Origin: Gonocerus acuteangulatus
Taxonomy: Eukaryota; Arthropoda; Insecta; Hemiptera; Coreidae
Reading direction: 5' to 3'
DNA length: 64,000 nucleotides
NCBI GenBank assembly: GCA_946811695.1
Contig: OX328125.1
Location: 36,694,734-36,758,733, forward strand
Shown: in pieces, positions 1 through 11,145 of the stretch
How the letters are laid out: the number at the start of each line of letters is the position of its first letter
Position numbering within the stretch: position 1 is the stretch's first letter
The notes under the pieces: generated by a model
Databases searched by the model: none
What the model was told of the DNA's origin: nothing
Seen by the model: only the letters and a program-made list of their open reading frames with translations
Position numbers and translations under genes: made by a program

Positions 1-343
1 ATCGAAATATACCAAAAATCACGGCTGGTAGTGGCGAATTGGTATTGTGGGTCCGGAGTAAACCCCCCCTTCTAATGAACCGATTTAGTTCATTTTTATA
101 TCTCACTTTTCTCTCTATATTACCACTACGAATACCAAGTTTCGTTGAAATATAACAAATATTACGGCTGACATAGTCAAATTAGTGTTTTGGGTTCGGG
201 GTAAACCCCCCCTTCCGGTGGACCAACTTTGGTGGTTAACGAACTCGTTCAATCGTTTGCTAATTGAATGCTATATACCAAGTTTCGTGACGAAAAAACA
301 AAAACTCCGGCCGCTATCGTGTTAACAGACACATATATATGTA

Positions 344-409
<66 letters not shown>

Positions 410-540
410 AATTTTAACGGGGGTCATTTTCGGTGTCTACTAGGTAGGATCGATAAAGATTTGAAGAAATTTTTCAAAAATTCCGTCATGAGTCCAACCT
501 CAATAGCTACTTTCCTTCGGAGGAAAGTGCTAAAAAGAGT
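1..540. repeat. Dispersed repeat block with ~125-bp tandem units
   Basis: Two imperfect units of about 125 bp (around 1-75 and 130-225) share 'aatataacaaa', 'ttacggctg' and a C-run after 'ggagtaaa'. A second part (412-540) contains 'gtctactaggtaggatcg' and 'ttccttcggaggaaagtgct'. The same order of parts recurs at 20985-21372. The block is noncoding and of unknown class. Confidence 0.7.
332..410. repeat. (TA)n microsatellite
   Basis: Slightly interrupted TA/ATGT dinucleotide run inside the dispersed repeat block. Confidence 0.95.
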
Positions 541-2143
541 AATTTTAACACTTAAATTAAATTACTTATTGTTTAGTTTTTGTATGCAGCAGTGAAACGT
601 TGAGTCTGATCAAAGAAATGAGGAGAGCCCTGCTGGTCTGGGAAAGGAGGCCTCGGTTATGATACGAGCGACAGAGCGACCGAGCTTTTAGCAGAAGAGT
701 GGTGCCGGCTACGATACAGAGCGGCTGGGCGGTAATTTCCTTTATTCTCTGTCATCGCGTACTCCAATATAAGTTTTTTAATTAAAATATTAAGTTAAAA
801 AATTTCTCGTTTCAGACCCCATAGATCACAAAAATATAGGTGGTTCAAATTATTATTTACTTTTTATCAAATAGTAAACTATGTAGTTTCAAAAAATAAA
901 GGTTGCCCATTGTCCATTTTTCTTTCTAAAGACTCCAAGAGGAGGCCAAAATTCATAATTAGAAGTTCTTATGAACGTAATTTGTAAAGTTCACAGAACA
1001 ATGTATACGAGAATAAAGTTCTGTAAAAGTTTTCCCATGTATTTTTTTGTTCTCATTATATGAATGACCTTTTACGACTCGTACACTAAAAACACCACCA
1101 GTTAAGAATGGAGGCGGAACTGATTCCTTTGTATTTTAACTTGAACCAAAGCTTCGTTTCCGACTTCATTTTAACGCAAAAAAGGCTAATTACTGTGAAG
1201 CGAAAAAAATATAGATTCAAACCATTTCCCGTTGGCCAATTTTGAAATTATGAGAAAGATAGACAATAAAACACAGTAAAAGTTTTCGTACACTTATTGA
1301 GTTCACTCATTGATCGTTTCATTATTAATTGGAAAAAAAAAGAATACCTTAACAATTTCATAATCTCTTTAGAGTAACACCTGTAGGTAGTGACAACTAA
1401 ATAGTAATTGTGTAATCATTCTGTGGACAAACAAACAGTAACAAGCTTATGCAACCAAATTACGAGAAATAAATAGCATTTGTATTTAGTGCAAGTTGAA
1501 CACCTTTCAATTTCTTCATCAGCTCATAAAAAGTAAATTAGAATAGATATTATTGCAGCGATCACTCAAGCGCTTACACAACGATTATTATCTTCTGAAT
1601 TTGGTCTACCTAGGAAACCAGCTTGCTTGTATATGTAGAACGCAATTGTATATTGTATATTGATGAACACTTTAAAAACAACGATATTATAACAGTCAAA
1701 CTACTCATGAACGCCACTGACTGACAGTAAACTGCGAATAATGAAAAATACAGTCAAGGAACGGCCATCAAGTCACAGGGAAAACAGACGAGAAGAAATA
1801 GTTCTTACTCGACTACGAATTAGGCATACTCGTGTAACAGACGAATACTCAAGGACATGAGGTAAAAGACCAATATGTAACATATGTAACTCCAAACTTA
1901 TCAAACATTTACTGACGACTGCCATAGAAGGATCAGTGTTAACCTGCGTATGATATGCAAGAACTCGTAGGCAATGACGACTATACGAACTTGTTTGATG
2001 ACCTTAAGCTTGTTGTTTTAATAAAAACATTATGTTTCTACGAATATTTTCATTTACCCACTACCTTAATTGTAATATTAGAAATTATGTCACAATTGTC
2101 ATTCTTAAATAGTTTTTCTGTTTTTTTAAAATGCATGGCAATA
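541..2143. other. No gene recognised
   Basis: A+T-rich sequence with stops in all frames. I see no conserved domain, RNA gene or clear terminal repeat. The 118-codon frame starting at 1955 runs into a MITE and is not a convincing gene. Confidence 0.5.
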
Positions 2144-2451
2144 CTGTTAGCCATGGGCGTATATAAGGAGGGGCTGAGGGGGCTGCAGCCCCCCCCCCCG
2201 AAATTTTGTTATAGTGAGAACATATCATGTAAAAAAAAGCCTATAACAACGAAAAATGTCGTCTACCTTTACCCTGGTCTACAAGGTGACCAGAACAAAC
2301 AAAGGGTGTAAGGACTATACTGTTTATCGCCCTGGTCAAAACCAAATCCTAATCCTAATTTAAAATGTTCCCTACACCCTAAATGCCTAGGTGCTCCCAG
2401 CCCCCCCCCCCCCCCCGAAATTATTTTCTATATACGCTAGTGCTGTTAGCC
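2144..2451. mobile_element. MITE, ATGGGCGTATATA-terminus family, copy 1
   Basis: The element (2153-2442) begins ATGGGCGTATATA and ends with the near-complement TATACGCTAGTG. It is flanked by perfect 9-bp direct repeats CTGTTAGCC (2144-2152 and 2443-2451), read as a target-site duplication. Inside each end lie long C/G runs and 'gaaatt'. Related copies are at 15197-15410, 33054-33229 and 53984-54182. A 9-bp duplication fits Mutator-like elements, but the superfamily is not proven. Confidence 0.75.
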
Positions 2452-3384
2452 GATGAGTTTAGCGAAGAACATAATGACTCGTCACTCATGATACCAAGAG
2501 TGATGGATAATGAACCAGTAGAGATAATGATTTACGAGTGACGGTGTGTAAGCCACCAATCTTCACTTATTACTCTTGTTCTGTTCACTAATGTAAATTT
2601 CGAGTACTTGCGTGTAATTGAACCCACATTCGTCTTGTTCACGCTTTATCTCTCACGGTTATCGAACCACCAACAGTATTAAAACTAACTAATTGTTGGT
2701 TTCCTCGTTTGCCTGTTGCGTAATTAGATCCATCGCCATCGCCACAAACCGTAGTTCCAAAGAGCAGGCTAACGATTGAGCATTATTGCATAGGTTGCCA
2801 TATAAGAAGGGAGGTGAAATTTAAATTACGCTATTAGCCAATGCCATCCTAACTCAAGGACTTAAATTTTTTTCCGACGACTGCGAAGTACTACGTAACA
2901 ATCGTCCGTTATGCAACACTGGTCTGAGCTCCAATCACTAAGCAGGACTCTCATTAATAGCCCCTTTATACGCACGATCTTTCAAGTATTGCAAGAAGGA
3001 AAACTTGCAGACACTATCACGCGTACTTTCTTTTTTACACTCTGGTTTTGAACGCTCATTCTATTTTATTTGGAAAGGAAGTTACGTTCTTTAAAATGGA
3101 TTCGCGCGTGATTGACAGAGTGTAACCTGCTTGAGCTGATACGGGTCAAAAATATGACATGAGCGATCTGATATTGTGATGATATTTTGTTGACGTAGGA
3201 ATGGACATTATCAGAAGAAGAACCACTGCTCAAAGTATAATGGAAAACCGAAAGACAAATAATCCTTTCAGTTTCTGGAATGACACCACAGGAAACGAAG
3301 CTTACAGACGGAAAGTACACAAGGAACCTCTTAACATTCCCTGCTAAAATAATAAACGCCTGTAAAGCCAGCTGGGGTATTTTT
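2452..3384. other. No gene recognised
   Basis: A+T-rich sequence without a supportable reading frame or RNA. The 114-codon minus-strand frame at 3066-3410 has no recognisable domain and partly overlaps a dispersed repeat. Confidence 0.45.
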
Positions 3385-3614
3385 ACGATTGTACATATCG
3401 TCCCTACCACGTTAAACTATGGAATATGTTTTTCAGATTCGAGACTTTGCTCTTGGCTTGGGGACGATACGGCTAGTCGCAATTTGTCACAACTCTAACC
3501 CCTTTAGAATAGCCTTTAATGCCTTAAATAAAGTATTGAATAAGACCATTTTCCAATATATTACACTTTATCATGAGCTCATCGCTAAAGTTGCGAAGCT
3601 CACCATAAAATAAA

Positions 3615-3615
<1 letters not shown>
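3385..3615 (+). repeat. Dispersed noncoding repeat (TTCAGATTCGAGAC block)
   Basis: This block with 'tttttcagattcgagac' and 'agaatagcctttaatg' is repeated with divergence at 4955-5115. Its class is unknown. Small frames through it are not conserved between the copies. Confidence 0.55.

Positions 3616-3623
<8 letters not shown>

Positions 3624-3665
<42 letters not shown>
3624..3665. repeat. (TA)n microsatellite
   Basis: Uninterrupted TA run of about 40 bp between two dispersed repeat blocks. Confidence 0.95.
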
Positions 3666-3667
<2 letters not shown>

Positions 3668-3735
3668 CTTCGTCAGTGGATAGAATATGTTAGTTCTCTA
3701 GCTTGCTCCGATTTGCATATTCCATAGTTCCGATC
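3666..3735 (+). repeat. Dispersed repeat (CTTCGTCARYGG block)
   Basis: The sequence 'cttcgtcagtggatagaa...gcttgctc...tttgcatattcca' recurs at 6869-6960 in the same orientation. It follows (TA)n here. Class unknown. Confidence 0.5.
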
Positions 3736-3912
3736 CATCGTGATGTGATTGCTGGAATCAGCGAGAGCTCGGAAAACCACAGACATCTTCGCATTTGATT
3801 ACAGAGAAAGCCGTCAAAACACTTTACTTGAGGGTTTTCATTTTATTTTATATACAAGCAGGTAAAAACCTATACAAATAGGAACGACCTGATTGTTAAT
3901 GACCTATGGGTT

Positions 3913-4086
3913 ATGACGCGACGATATTTTTCGTCAATTCTCTGTTGTTTTGAAAAGAAGCACGCTAAAAATGCACGAAACCTTTGTTAAACTATTGATT
4001 ATAATCAGTTTAAGAATAGTTTCGGGCATTTTTTGCGTGCTTCTTTTCAAAGCAATCTAGGAGTGTCGAAAAATATCGACGCGTCA
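3913..4086. mobile_element. Small palindromic MITE-like element (174 bp)
   Basis: Imperfect inverted termini (TGACGCGACGATATTTTTCG at the left; complement of TGACGCGTCGATATTTTTCG at the right). Inner complementary arms contain 'gaagcacgc' and 'gcgtgcttc'. No target duplication could be read, and there is no coding capacity. Confidence 0.6.
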
Positions 4087-4639
4087 AAACACTTAGGTAA
4101 TCCTTGATTATTATCATCCTCAAAAAGTCTTCCTACTACAAAATTAGCGCATCTTTAGGATGCGCTAAAATAATAAACATATTATGTAATAATTACATGT
4201 ATAATATCGATTTACTCAAGGTCCCAATATTGCCCCAAGAGAAGCAGAGCTGCTCTGTTTCCACAATCTGCTGGGGACGGAGAAAAATCAAAGATACAGT
4301 TACACTTGACGGACCGAAATAATGAGACCTGTCACATTCAACACGGCTCACTGAAGCAGATCTCTGGGACAATGTCATCTGAATCGAAAATGAAAATTGG
4401 GGTTTTCGTACAAAAAACACTAATTTCACTAAATAACCTTTATCGTGGCATATATATATATATTTGGCACAAGAAGAGATAAAAGCGTTTAATTGACACC
4501 GTTTAACTACAATTTTGGTCTAGTTTCGCCACATTAAGTATTATCATCTACTTTGATATAGCCAGTATAAAGTTATGTATCAAGTTACTCCGACGTATTG
4601 ACTTTCAGAAACCAAAATTCTAATTTTTTCCCGTTTTTA
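4087..4639. other. No gene recognised
   Basis: A+T-rich sequence with short spurious frames only. A short (TA)n tract lies near 4450. Confidence 0.5.
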
Positions 4640-4834
4640 TTATTATTATTTTTTTTTTTGTGAGTGTTTAACGGCGTATGAACTATTGTGCTATTAACGC
4701 CGCGTTATCTATACGTTGACACCCTTTTATAGTGCCAAGAACACATGGTCGGTCACCCATTCAGATACTCGCCACACCCAACGTTTCGGTGATCAACGGG
4801 AACTGGTGCATTCAACGTGGCTATGTCCGTTGCC
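4640..4834 (-). mobile_element. 5S rRNA-derived SINE (full head)
   Basis: Read on the minus strand from 4834, about 105 nt closely follow animal 5S rRNA: 'cacgttgaatgcaccagttc', 'gatcaccgaaacgttggg' and 'ctgaatgggtgaccg', the last being the internal-control region. The head is followed by 'aaaagggtgtcaacgtatag', then a body ending 'cgccgttaaacac' and an A-rich tail (T run at 4649-4660 on the + strand). A real 5S gene would not carry this tail. A second, 5'-truncated copy is at 47945-48085. The 3' body is shared with tRNA-headed SINEs in this window. Confidence 0.85.
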
Positions 4835-4850
4835 TTTCTTTTTTTTTTTT

Positions 4851-4882
<32 letters not shown>

Positions 4883-4890
4883 TCATTTTT
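4835..4890. repeat. Poly(T) tract
   Basis: A T run of about 48 nt with single C interruptions, next to the 5' end of the 5S SINE. It may be the tail of an older retroposon into which the SINE inserted. Confidence 0.85.
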
Positions 4891-4954
4891 ATGGAAAACG
4901 GTTAAATAAATAGAATGGTTTAATTTAATTTCGGCGGTCAGAATACCTTTAAAA

Positions 4955-5115
4955 ATGTCGTCCCTAACAAGTCGAATTATCGAATATGAAAAATCTCGTT
5001 TTTCAGATTCGAGACCTTGTTCTTGGATTGTAGACGATGCGGTTTGTTATATATTGTCGAAACTCTCAACTCCTTTAGAATAGCCTTTAATGACTTAAAT
5101 AAAGTATCGAATGAG
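4955..5115 (+). repeat. Dispersed noncoding repeat (TTCAGATTCGAGAC block), copy 2
   Basis: Diverged copy of the block at 3385-3615. It ends 'gtatcgaatgagac' immediately before a TTAGCGCGG-family element. Confidence 0.5.
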
Positions 5116-5129
5116 ACTATTAGCGCGGT

Positions 5130-5158
5130 TCCTCCCTCCCCCATAGGGAGGAACCCCG
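5130..5158 (+). other. Perfect 11-bp stem-loop at the element's left end
   Basis: GGTTCCTCCCT pairs with AGGGAGGAACC around a C-rich 7-nt loop. It is conserved in the copies at 7178, 7345, 27204 and 29277, and weaker at 12456. It may be a transposition or transcript-stability signal. Confidence 0.75.
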
Positions 5159-5255
5159 CTTATAAGGTTGATACAATGAAAAAATTCGGAAGTGCCGACT
5201 AGAAAATTTCGCGTTTCAGAACCCCTAGAGACCGAAAATAACGGTGGTTCAAATT

Positions 5256-5257
<2 letters not shown>

Positions 5258-5308
<51 letters not shown>
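5258..5308. repeat. (TA)n microsatellite inside the element
   Basis: TA run between 'ggttcaaatttgt' and 'tttgtctgttcgctc', the position where every TTAGCGCGG-family copy carries it. Confidence 0.95.
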
Positions 5309-5312
<4 letters not shown>

Positions 5313-6868
5313 CTGTTCGCTCTGTAGCTCCCAGACGAATGGTCCGATTTTGATGAAATTTGGTACAAAAATCTTTCGTCTAATTTGAAAGGTCAAGTTC
5401 GTTAACCAGCAATATCTGCCTACTGGAAGATGGCGTTTGGGGCGAAATTCGCGCAAAAAAAATCCCAACGCTTACCTTTTTGAGTTCATAAGCTTGTAAG
5501 ACTCGTTTTATATGCTTCTTGGGCTAGGAAAACGAATGAAACGATTTTTAAGACGATAGCTTTAACCGTTTTTGGAAAATTGGAAAAATAGTTTTTGAAT
5601 ACCGTTTTTGGTTTGGGTACTTTGAATCATGGGATTCAGTTGAAACATTTTCTGCATGTTCTACTTTCATTAAATCTAATATGTTGAAATTTTGGTTACG
5701 TTTGGAGTTAAGGAAGGGTTAGAATAAAATATTTTATTAACAGACATAAAAAGTTATGGTAACTTTGTTTACTTTCCTTAATATCTCGAAAAAGGTTAAG
5801 AATCTTGGTAAACGGAAGAATACCATTAGAAAGCTTATTAAATGCTCTAAAAAAAAGATTCTAATGAAAGTTTTGATTAGGCGATGTCAATCGGAGAAAT
5901 AAGAGCTTAAAACTTTAAAGTAATTGATTTTGCTTATTCGAACTGTTCTTTTTGTCTGTTTTTTATTCCTTGTTATTTTTTAATTGCTTATAGTTGGATA
6001 ATGTATTTGAAAATAAAACAGGTTAAGAAAAATAAGAAAAACAATTTAATGTTAGTGATATGGATTTCCAAGATATAGCTTTTCAACTGCCTAGCGTCCT
6101 TCCTAGGGAGGGTTGTTTGTCTTTGATTTTGGTACTTAGAATTATGGGATTCAGTTGAAACATTTTCTGCATGTTCGAATTTCATCAACACTAATATGTT
6201 GAAATTTTTGTTACGGTTAGAGTAAAGGAATTGTTAGAATAAAATATTTTATTAACAGACAAAAAAAGTTTTGGTAACTTAGTATACTTTCGTTAGTATC
6301 TCGAAAACCGTTGACAATCTTGTGAAGCGGATAGTTACCATTCGAAAGCTTACTAAATGCTCTACAAAAAAGGTCCTGAAGAAAGTTTTAATTAGGCGAT
6401 GTCAATCGGAGAAATAAGTGCTTAAAACTTTAAATTAATTGATTTCGTTTATTCGAACGGTTCTTTTTGTCTGTTTTACTCCTTGTTATTTTTTAATTGC
6501 TTATAGTTGGATAATGTATTTGACAATAAAACTGGTTAAGTAAAATAACAAAAACAATTTATTGTTAGAAATATAGATTTCCAAGATTCCAAGACCTTGT
6601 AACTAGCGGGACCTAGTATTAGCCGACCCTTCCAGGTAAGATCGTATATCATGACCTTTCAAGACCTTTCAAGACTTTACTACACACAGGAATGGCGTTA
6701 GTGACCTTAAAGGTTGACACGCCATTATAATAATTAATTTAAAAAAACAGACTAGTGGAACCAAAATAATAACTGCTTCTATTTTAATCTTTCCAAATTA
6801 GACTAGGGATATGAACGGAACCGCGCTAAGATGATGCAGTTCCTGCGAGACGGACTTTTTTTTTCAAT

Positions 6869-6989
6869 ATGTTCCTTCGTCAACGGGTAGAAAATGTCCG
6901 TTCCCGAGTTTGCTCAGTTTTGCATATTGCCATGGTAGGGACGATATGTAGGTACATAAGTATACTAGAACTTAACGAAACAATATATA
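6869..6989 (+). repeat. Dispersed repeat (CTTCGTCARYGG block), copy 2
   Basis: Matches 3666-3735 ('cttcgtcaacgggtagaa', 'tttgcatattgcca') and extends into 'ggtagggacgatatg', a motif found in complement near 3395. Class unknown. Confidence 0.5.

Positions 6990-7044
<55 letters not shown>
6990..7044. repeat. (TA)n microsatellite
   Basis: TA run following 'aacatatataaacata'. Confidence 0.95.
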
Positions 7045-7046
<2 letters not shown>

Positions 7047-7169
7047 TAGATATACCTTATCCACATCTCTCGGTGCGCCATCGAATCGACTTTTTAAAGG
7101 ACGTTTTTCCCGAAGTGAGAGGGAGGAAATGCACAAAAGCAACATTTATGTATTTTTCTTCAGTAGTTT

Positions 7170-7335
7170 TTAGCGCGGTTCCTCCCTCCCCCATAGGGAG
7201 GAACCCCGCTTATAAGGTTGATACAATGAAACAATCCGGAAGTGCCGACTAGAAAATTTCGCGTTTCAGAACCCCTAGAGACCGAAAATAACGGTGGTTC
7301 AAAATTGTATATATATATAAATATATGTATTTATT
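7170..7335 (+). mobile_element. TTAGCGCGG-family left end, truncated (copy 2)
   Basis: The left terminus, hairpin and following ~100 bp are nearly identical to copy 1. The fragment stops at its TA tract, where another copy begins. Confidence 0.75.
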
Positions 7336-7336
7336 T

Positions 7337-7474
7337 TTAGCGCGGTTCCTCCCTCCCCCATAGGGAGGAACCCCGCTTATAGGGTTGATACAATGAAACA
7401 ATCCGGAAGTGCCGACAAGAAAATTTCGCGTTTCAGAACCCCTAGAGACCGAAAATAACGGTGGTTCAAATTTG

Positions 7475-7505
<31 letters not shown>

Positions 7506-8683
7506 TTATTTATATATATATATATTTGTCTGTTCGCTCTCTAGATAGAAGACGAATGGTCCGATTTTGATGAAATTTGGTACAAAAATCCTTCGTCCAA
7601 TTTGAAAGGTCAAGTTCGTTAACCAGCAAAATCCGCCTACTGGAAGATGGCGTTTGGGGCGAAATTCGCGCAAAAAAAAATCGTAACGCTTACGTTTTTG
7701 AGTACATACGCTTCTAAGTACTCGTTTTATATGATTCCTGGGCTAGGAAAACGAATGAAACCATTTTCAAGGCGATAGCTTTAACCGTTTTCGAGAAAAT
7801 TGGAAAAATATTTTTTGAATACCGTTTTTGGTTTGGGTACTTAGAATCATGGGATTCAGTTGAAACATTTTCTGCATGTTCTACTTTCATCAAAACTAAT
7901 ATGTTGAAATTTTGGTTACGTTTGTAGTTAAGGAAGGGTTAGAATAAAATATTTTATTAACAGACATAAAAAGTTTTAGTAACTTTGTTTACTTTCCTTA
8001 ATATCTCGAAAAAGGTTGAGAATCTTTGTAAACGGAAGAATGCCATTAGAAAGCTTATTAAATGCTCTAAAAAAAAGGTTCTAATGAAAGTTTTGATTAG
8101 GCGATGTCAATCGGAGAAATAAGAGCTTAAAACTTTAAAGTAATTGATTTCCCTTATTCGAACTGTTCTTTTTGTCTGTTTTTATTCCTTGTTATTTTTT
8201 AACTGCTTATAGTTGGATAATGTATTTGATAACAAATCAGGTTAAGAAAACTAAGAAAAACAATTTAATCTTAGAGATATGGATTTCCAAGATAATATAG
8301 CTTTTCAAATTCCTAGCGGGGTCCTTCCTAGGGCGGGGACCCACTCAGGTAAGATCGTAAATAACACCTTTCTTGAAAGTAAAGATGGAACTGTCAACTT
8401 AGGTCCTCCTCTACCTCCCGGCACTTTCATTGCTGACGAAGGCTACCACTGACTAGCCAAAACGTCCTAAATATAGATTTTTTTAACAAAAATCGTATTG
8501 AGGTTTATTTAGCCGAATCCCAACCATTCCATCTTTACTTATCACCTCGACGGCTAACTATCTAATCTTCATGCTTTCTAGAAATGTGGACCCAAAATAA
8601 TAACATCTTCTATTTTAATCATTTTAAATGAGTCTAGAGATAAGAACGGAACCGCGCTAAGATGATGCAGTTCCTGCGAGTCG

Positions 8684-8686
<3 letters not shown>
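7337..8686 (+). mobile_element. TTAGCGCGG-family element, copy 3 (both ends)
   Basis: Complete copy: TTAGCGCGGTTCC with hairpin at 7337, (TA)n near 7476-7526, the conserved body, and GGAACCGCGCTAA plus the 'gatgatgcagttcctgcgag' tail at 8648-8686. It carries one internal half rather than the two of copy 1. No coding capacity. Confidence 0.75.
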
Positions 8687-8755
<69 letters not shown>

Positions 8756-10064
8756 CTGTTCGCTCTGTAGCTCCTAGACGAATAGTCCGATTTTGATGAA
8801 ATTTGGTACAAAAATCTTTCGTCTAATTTGAAAGGTCAAGTTCGTTAACCAGCAAAATCCGCCTACTGGAAGATGGCGTTTGGGGCGAAATTCGCGCAAA
8901 AAAAAATCGTAACGCTTACGTTTTTGAGTTCATAAGCTTGTAAGTACTCGTTTTATATGCTTCCTGGGCAAGGAAAACGAATGAAACCATTTTCAAGGCG
9001 ATAGCTTTAACCGTTTTCGAGAAAATTGGAAAAATAGTTTTTGAATACCGTTTTTGGTTTGGGTACTTAAGGGTTTAATGAAAGTTTTGATTAGGCGATG
9101 TCAATCGGAGAAATGAGAGCTTAAAACTTTAAAGTAATTGATTTCGCTTATTTGAACTGTTCTTTTTGTCTGTTTTTTATTCCTTGTTATTTTTTAATTG
9201 CTTATAGTTGGATAATGTATTTGAAAATAAAACAGGTTAAGAAAAATAAGAAAAACAATTTAATGTTAGAGACATGGATTTCCAAGATATAGCTTTTCAA
9301 CTGCCTAGCGTCCTTCCTAGGGAGGGTTGTTTGTCTTTGATTTTGGTACTTAGAATTATGGAATACAGTTGAAACATTTTCTGCATGTTCGAATTTCATC
9401 AACACTAATATGTTAACATTTTTGTTACGTTTAAAGTAAAGGAAGGGTTAGAATAAAATATTTTATTAACAGACAAAAAAAAGTTTTGGTAACTTTGAAT
9501 ACTTTCGTTAGTATCTCGAAAACCGTTGACAATCTTGTGAAGCGGAAGATTACCATTCGAAATCTTACTAAATGCTCTACAAAAAAGGTTCTGAAGAAAG
9601 TTTTAATTAGGCGATGTCAATCGGAGAAATAAGTGCTTAAAACTTTAAATTAATTGATTTTGTTTATTCGAATGGTTCTTTTTGTCTGTTTTAATCCTTG
9701 TTATTTTTTAATTGCTTATAGTTAGATAATGTATTTGACAATAAAACTGGTTAAGTAAAACAACAAAAACAATTTATTGTTAGAAATATAGATTTCCAGG
9801 ATTCCAAGACCTTGTCACTAGCGGGTCCGTTTCTAGTGTTAGTGGACCCTTCCAGGTAAGATTGTAAATCATGACCTTTCAAGACTTTACTACACACAGG
9901 AATGGCGTTATTGACCTTAAGGGTTGACACGCCATTATAATAATTAATTAAAAAAAAAGACTGGTGGAACGAAAATAATAACTGCTTCTATTTTAATCTT
10001 TCCAAATTAGACTAGGGATATGAACGGAACCGCGCTAAGATGATGCAGTTCCTGCGAGACGGAC
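8687..10064 (+). mobile_element. TTAGCGCGG-family element, copy 4 (left end missing)
   Basis: Begins directly in (TA)n (8688-8751), then 'tttgtctgttcgctctg' and the shared body, ending with GAACCGCGCTAA and GGAC at 10064. The body has an internal deletion near 9068. The junction of copies 3 and 4 at a TA tract suggests recombination through the microsatellite. Confidence 0.7.
8688..8751. repeat. (TA)n microsatellite
   Basis: Pure TA run of about 64 bp at the junction of copies 3 and 4. Confidence 0.95.
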
Positions 10065-11096
10065 TTTTTTTACTTTTCAGGAAGTCACGACCATGATCCC
10101 ATAGACATTTAACGGATTATAGAATCGGTACTTATAAATAGTAGTTTAAAGCAGTGGTAGTTCTATATAAATAAGTAATACTCAAACAATGGGAAAATGT
10201 TTCAATGTCTAGATGAAACAATGTTTGTGTTTTTCTCTCCTTAGTTTTTTTTATCACTGTCTCTTCCTCAATTCTAATAATTTACAATTTCAGATTTCCC
10301 TCGTACTGTTTGCGATGCCTAATGTGTGTTCGACCTAAGAAGAATACAACTAATTGTTGTTTACTAATATCTAACACTACTTTTCAAATAAAAAGAAAGC
10401 AAAAGTTTACATGAGAATTTTCACTTATTTAAGGACAATATGAACTAATAGACAATTTTACATAAACTTTTTGAAGAAAATGCAAATCGCCAACGAAGCA
10501 TTGCATAAAATTAATAAGTAATAATAATGTATTTTACTTAGGTATACATCATTTACGCAATAATACTTTTCGTAAAGAACAAGTTTTACTATAAACATAT
10601 CGTGTACAAAATTTCATTGTCCTATACACACTATCCGGAAACCAATGAATGTTTTGTTTTCTTTAGTCACAAGTGTATGATGAGTACATCAAATAGTAAA
10701 TAAATATAACAATCTGTCTAATGATAACAGTCTCCAAAATGTTATGATTTCGCTATCTAAAACGGTCTCATAACGCAACATACTTTGTTAATCTCATATC
10801 TGCTTAATCGTAAAAACAATTCAGCTTGGTTTAGATTTTATGTACAATACCTTCATTAGTTTATAAGGAAATATCATGAGGTTAGTACGTACATACGATC
10901 ATTCTTTGTGTACTTTCCGGCCGTAAGCTCCTCTTCCTGTGATGTCATTCCACGTCATTCCTGAGCTACATGGATGTCCTTGGGTAAGAAAGCTTGAGCA
11001 GTCGAAAGTTATGAATGATTAGTTTTATTCAAAATAAAATATATTCAACTCGACTTAGCGTGTTTCCGTTCTTATCCCTGGGGTCATTTTGAGAGC
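10065..11096. other. No gene recognised; decayed TTAGCGCGG-like end near 11056
   Basis: Mostly unique A+T-rich sequence. At 11056-11096 'cttagcgtgtttccgttc' and 'ttatccctgggg' resemble the complement of a TTAGCGCGG-family right end, so the PLE that follows may have inserted into an old copy. Confidence 0.45.
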
Positions 11097-11112
11097 TTGA
11101 AATAGGAGAAGT
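11097..11112. repeat. 16-bp direct repeat flanking the PLE pair (left)
   Basis: TTGAAATAGGAGAAGT is repeated exactly at 14890-14905, on either side of the inverted PLE pair. Read as a target-site duplication. Confidence 0.8.
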
Positions 11113-11145
11113 GAAGATGGAGATAGTAGCCGTTGCAGAGATACG

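Larger units (their letters stand above)
5120..6855 (+). mobile_element. TTAGCGCGG-family non-autonomous element, copy 1
   Basis: The left end is TTAGCGCGGTTCC followed by a perfect hairpin (GGTTCCTCCCT, 7-nt loop, AGGGAGGAACC). The right end is GGAACCGCGCTAA followed by 'gatgatgcagttcctgcgag' and GGAC, then a T-run. Between lie a (TA)n tract at 5258-5308, 'tttgtctgttcgctctg', 'ccgattttgatgaaatttgg' and long blocks shared with other copies. The interior carries two related ~500-bp halves (about 5620-6060 and 6120-6560). No transposase is encoded. Class unknown; probably a DNA-transposon derivative. Confidence 0.75.

Noticed and set aside
4727..4834. Genuine 5S rRNA gene
   Set aside because: The 5S-like part has many substitutions and lacks its 3' end, running instead into the SINE body shared with 47945-48085.
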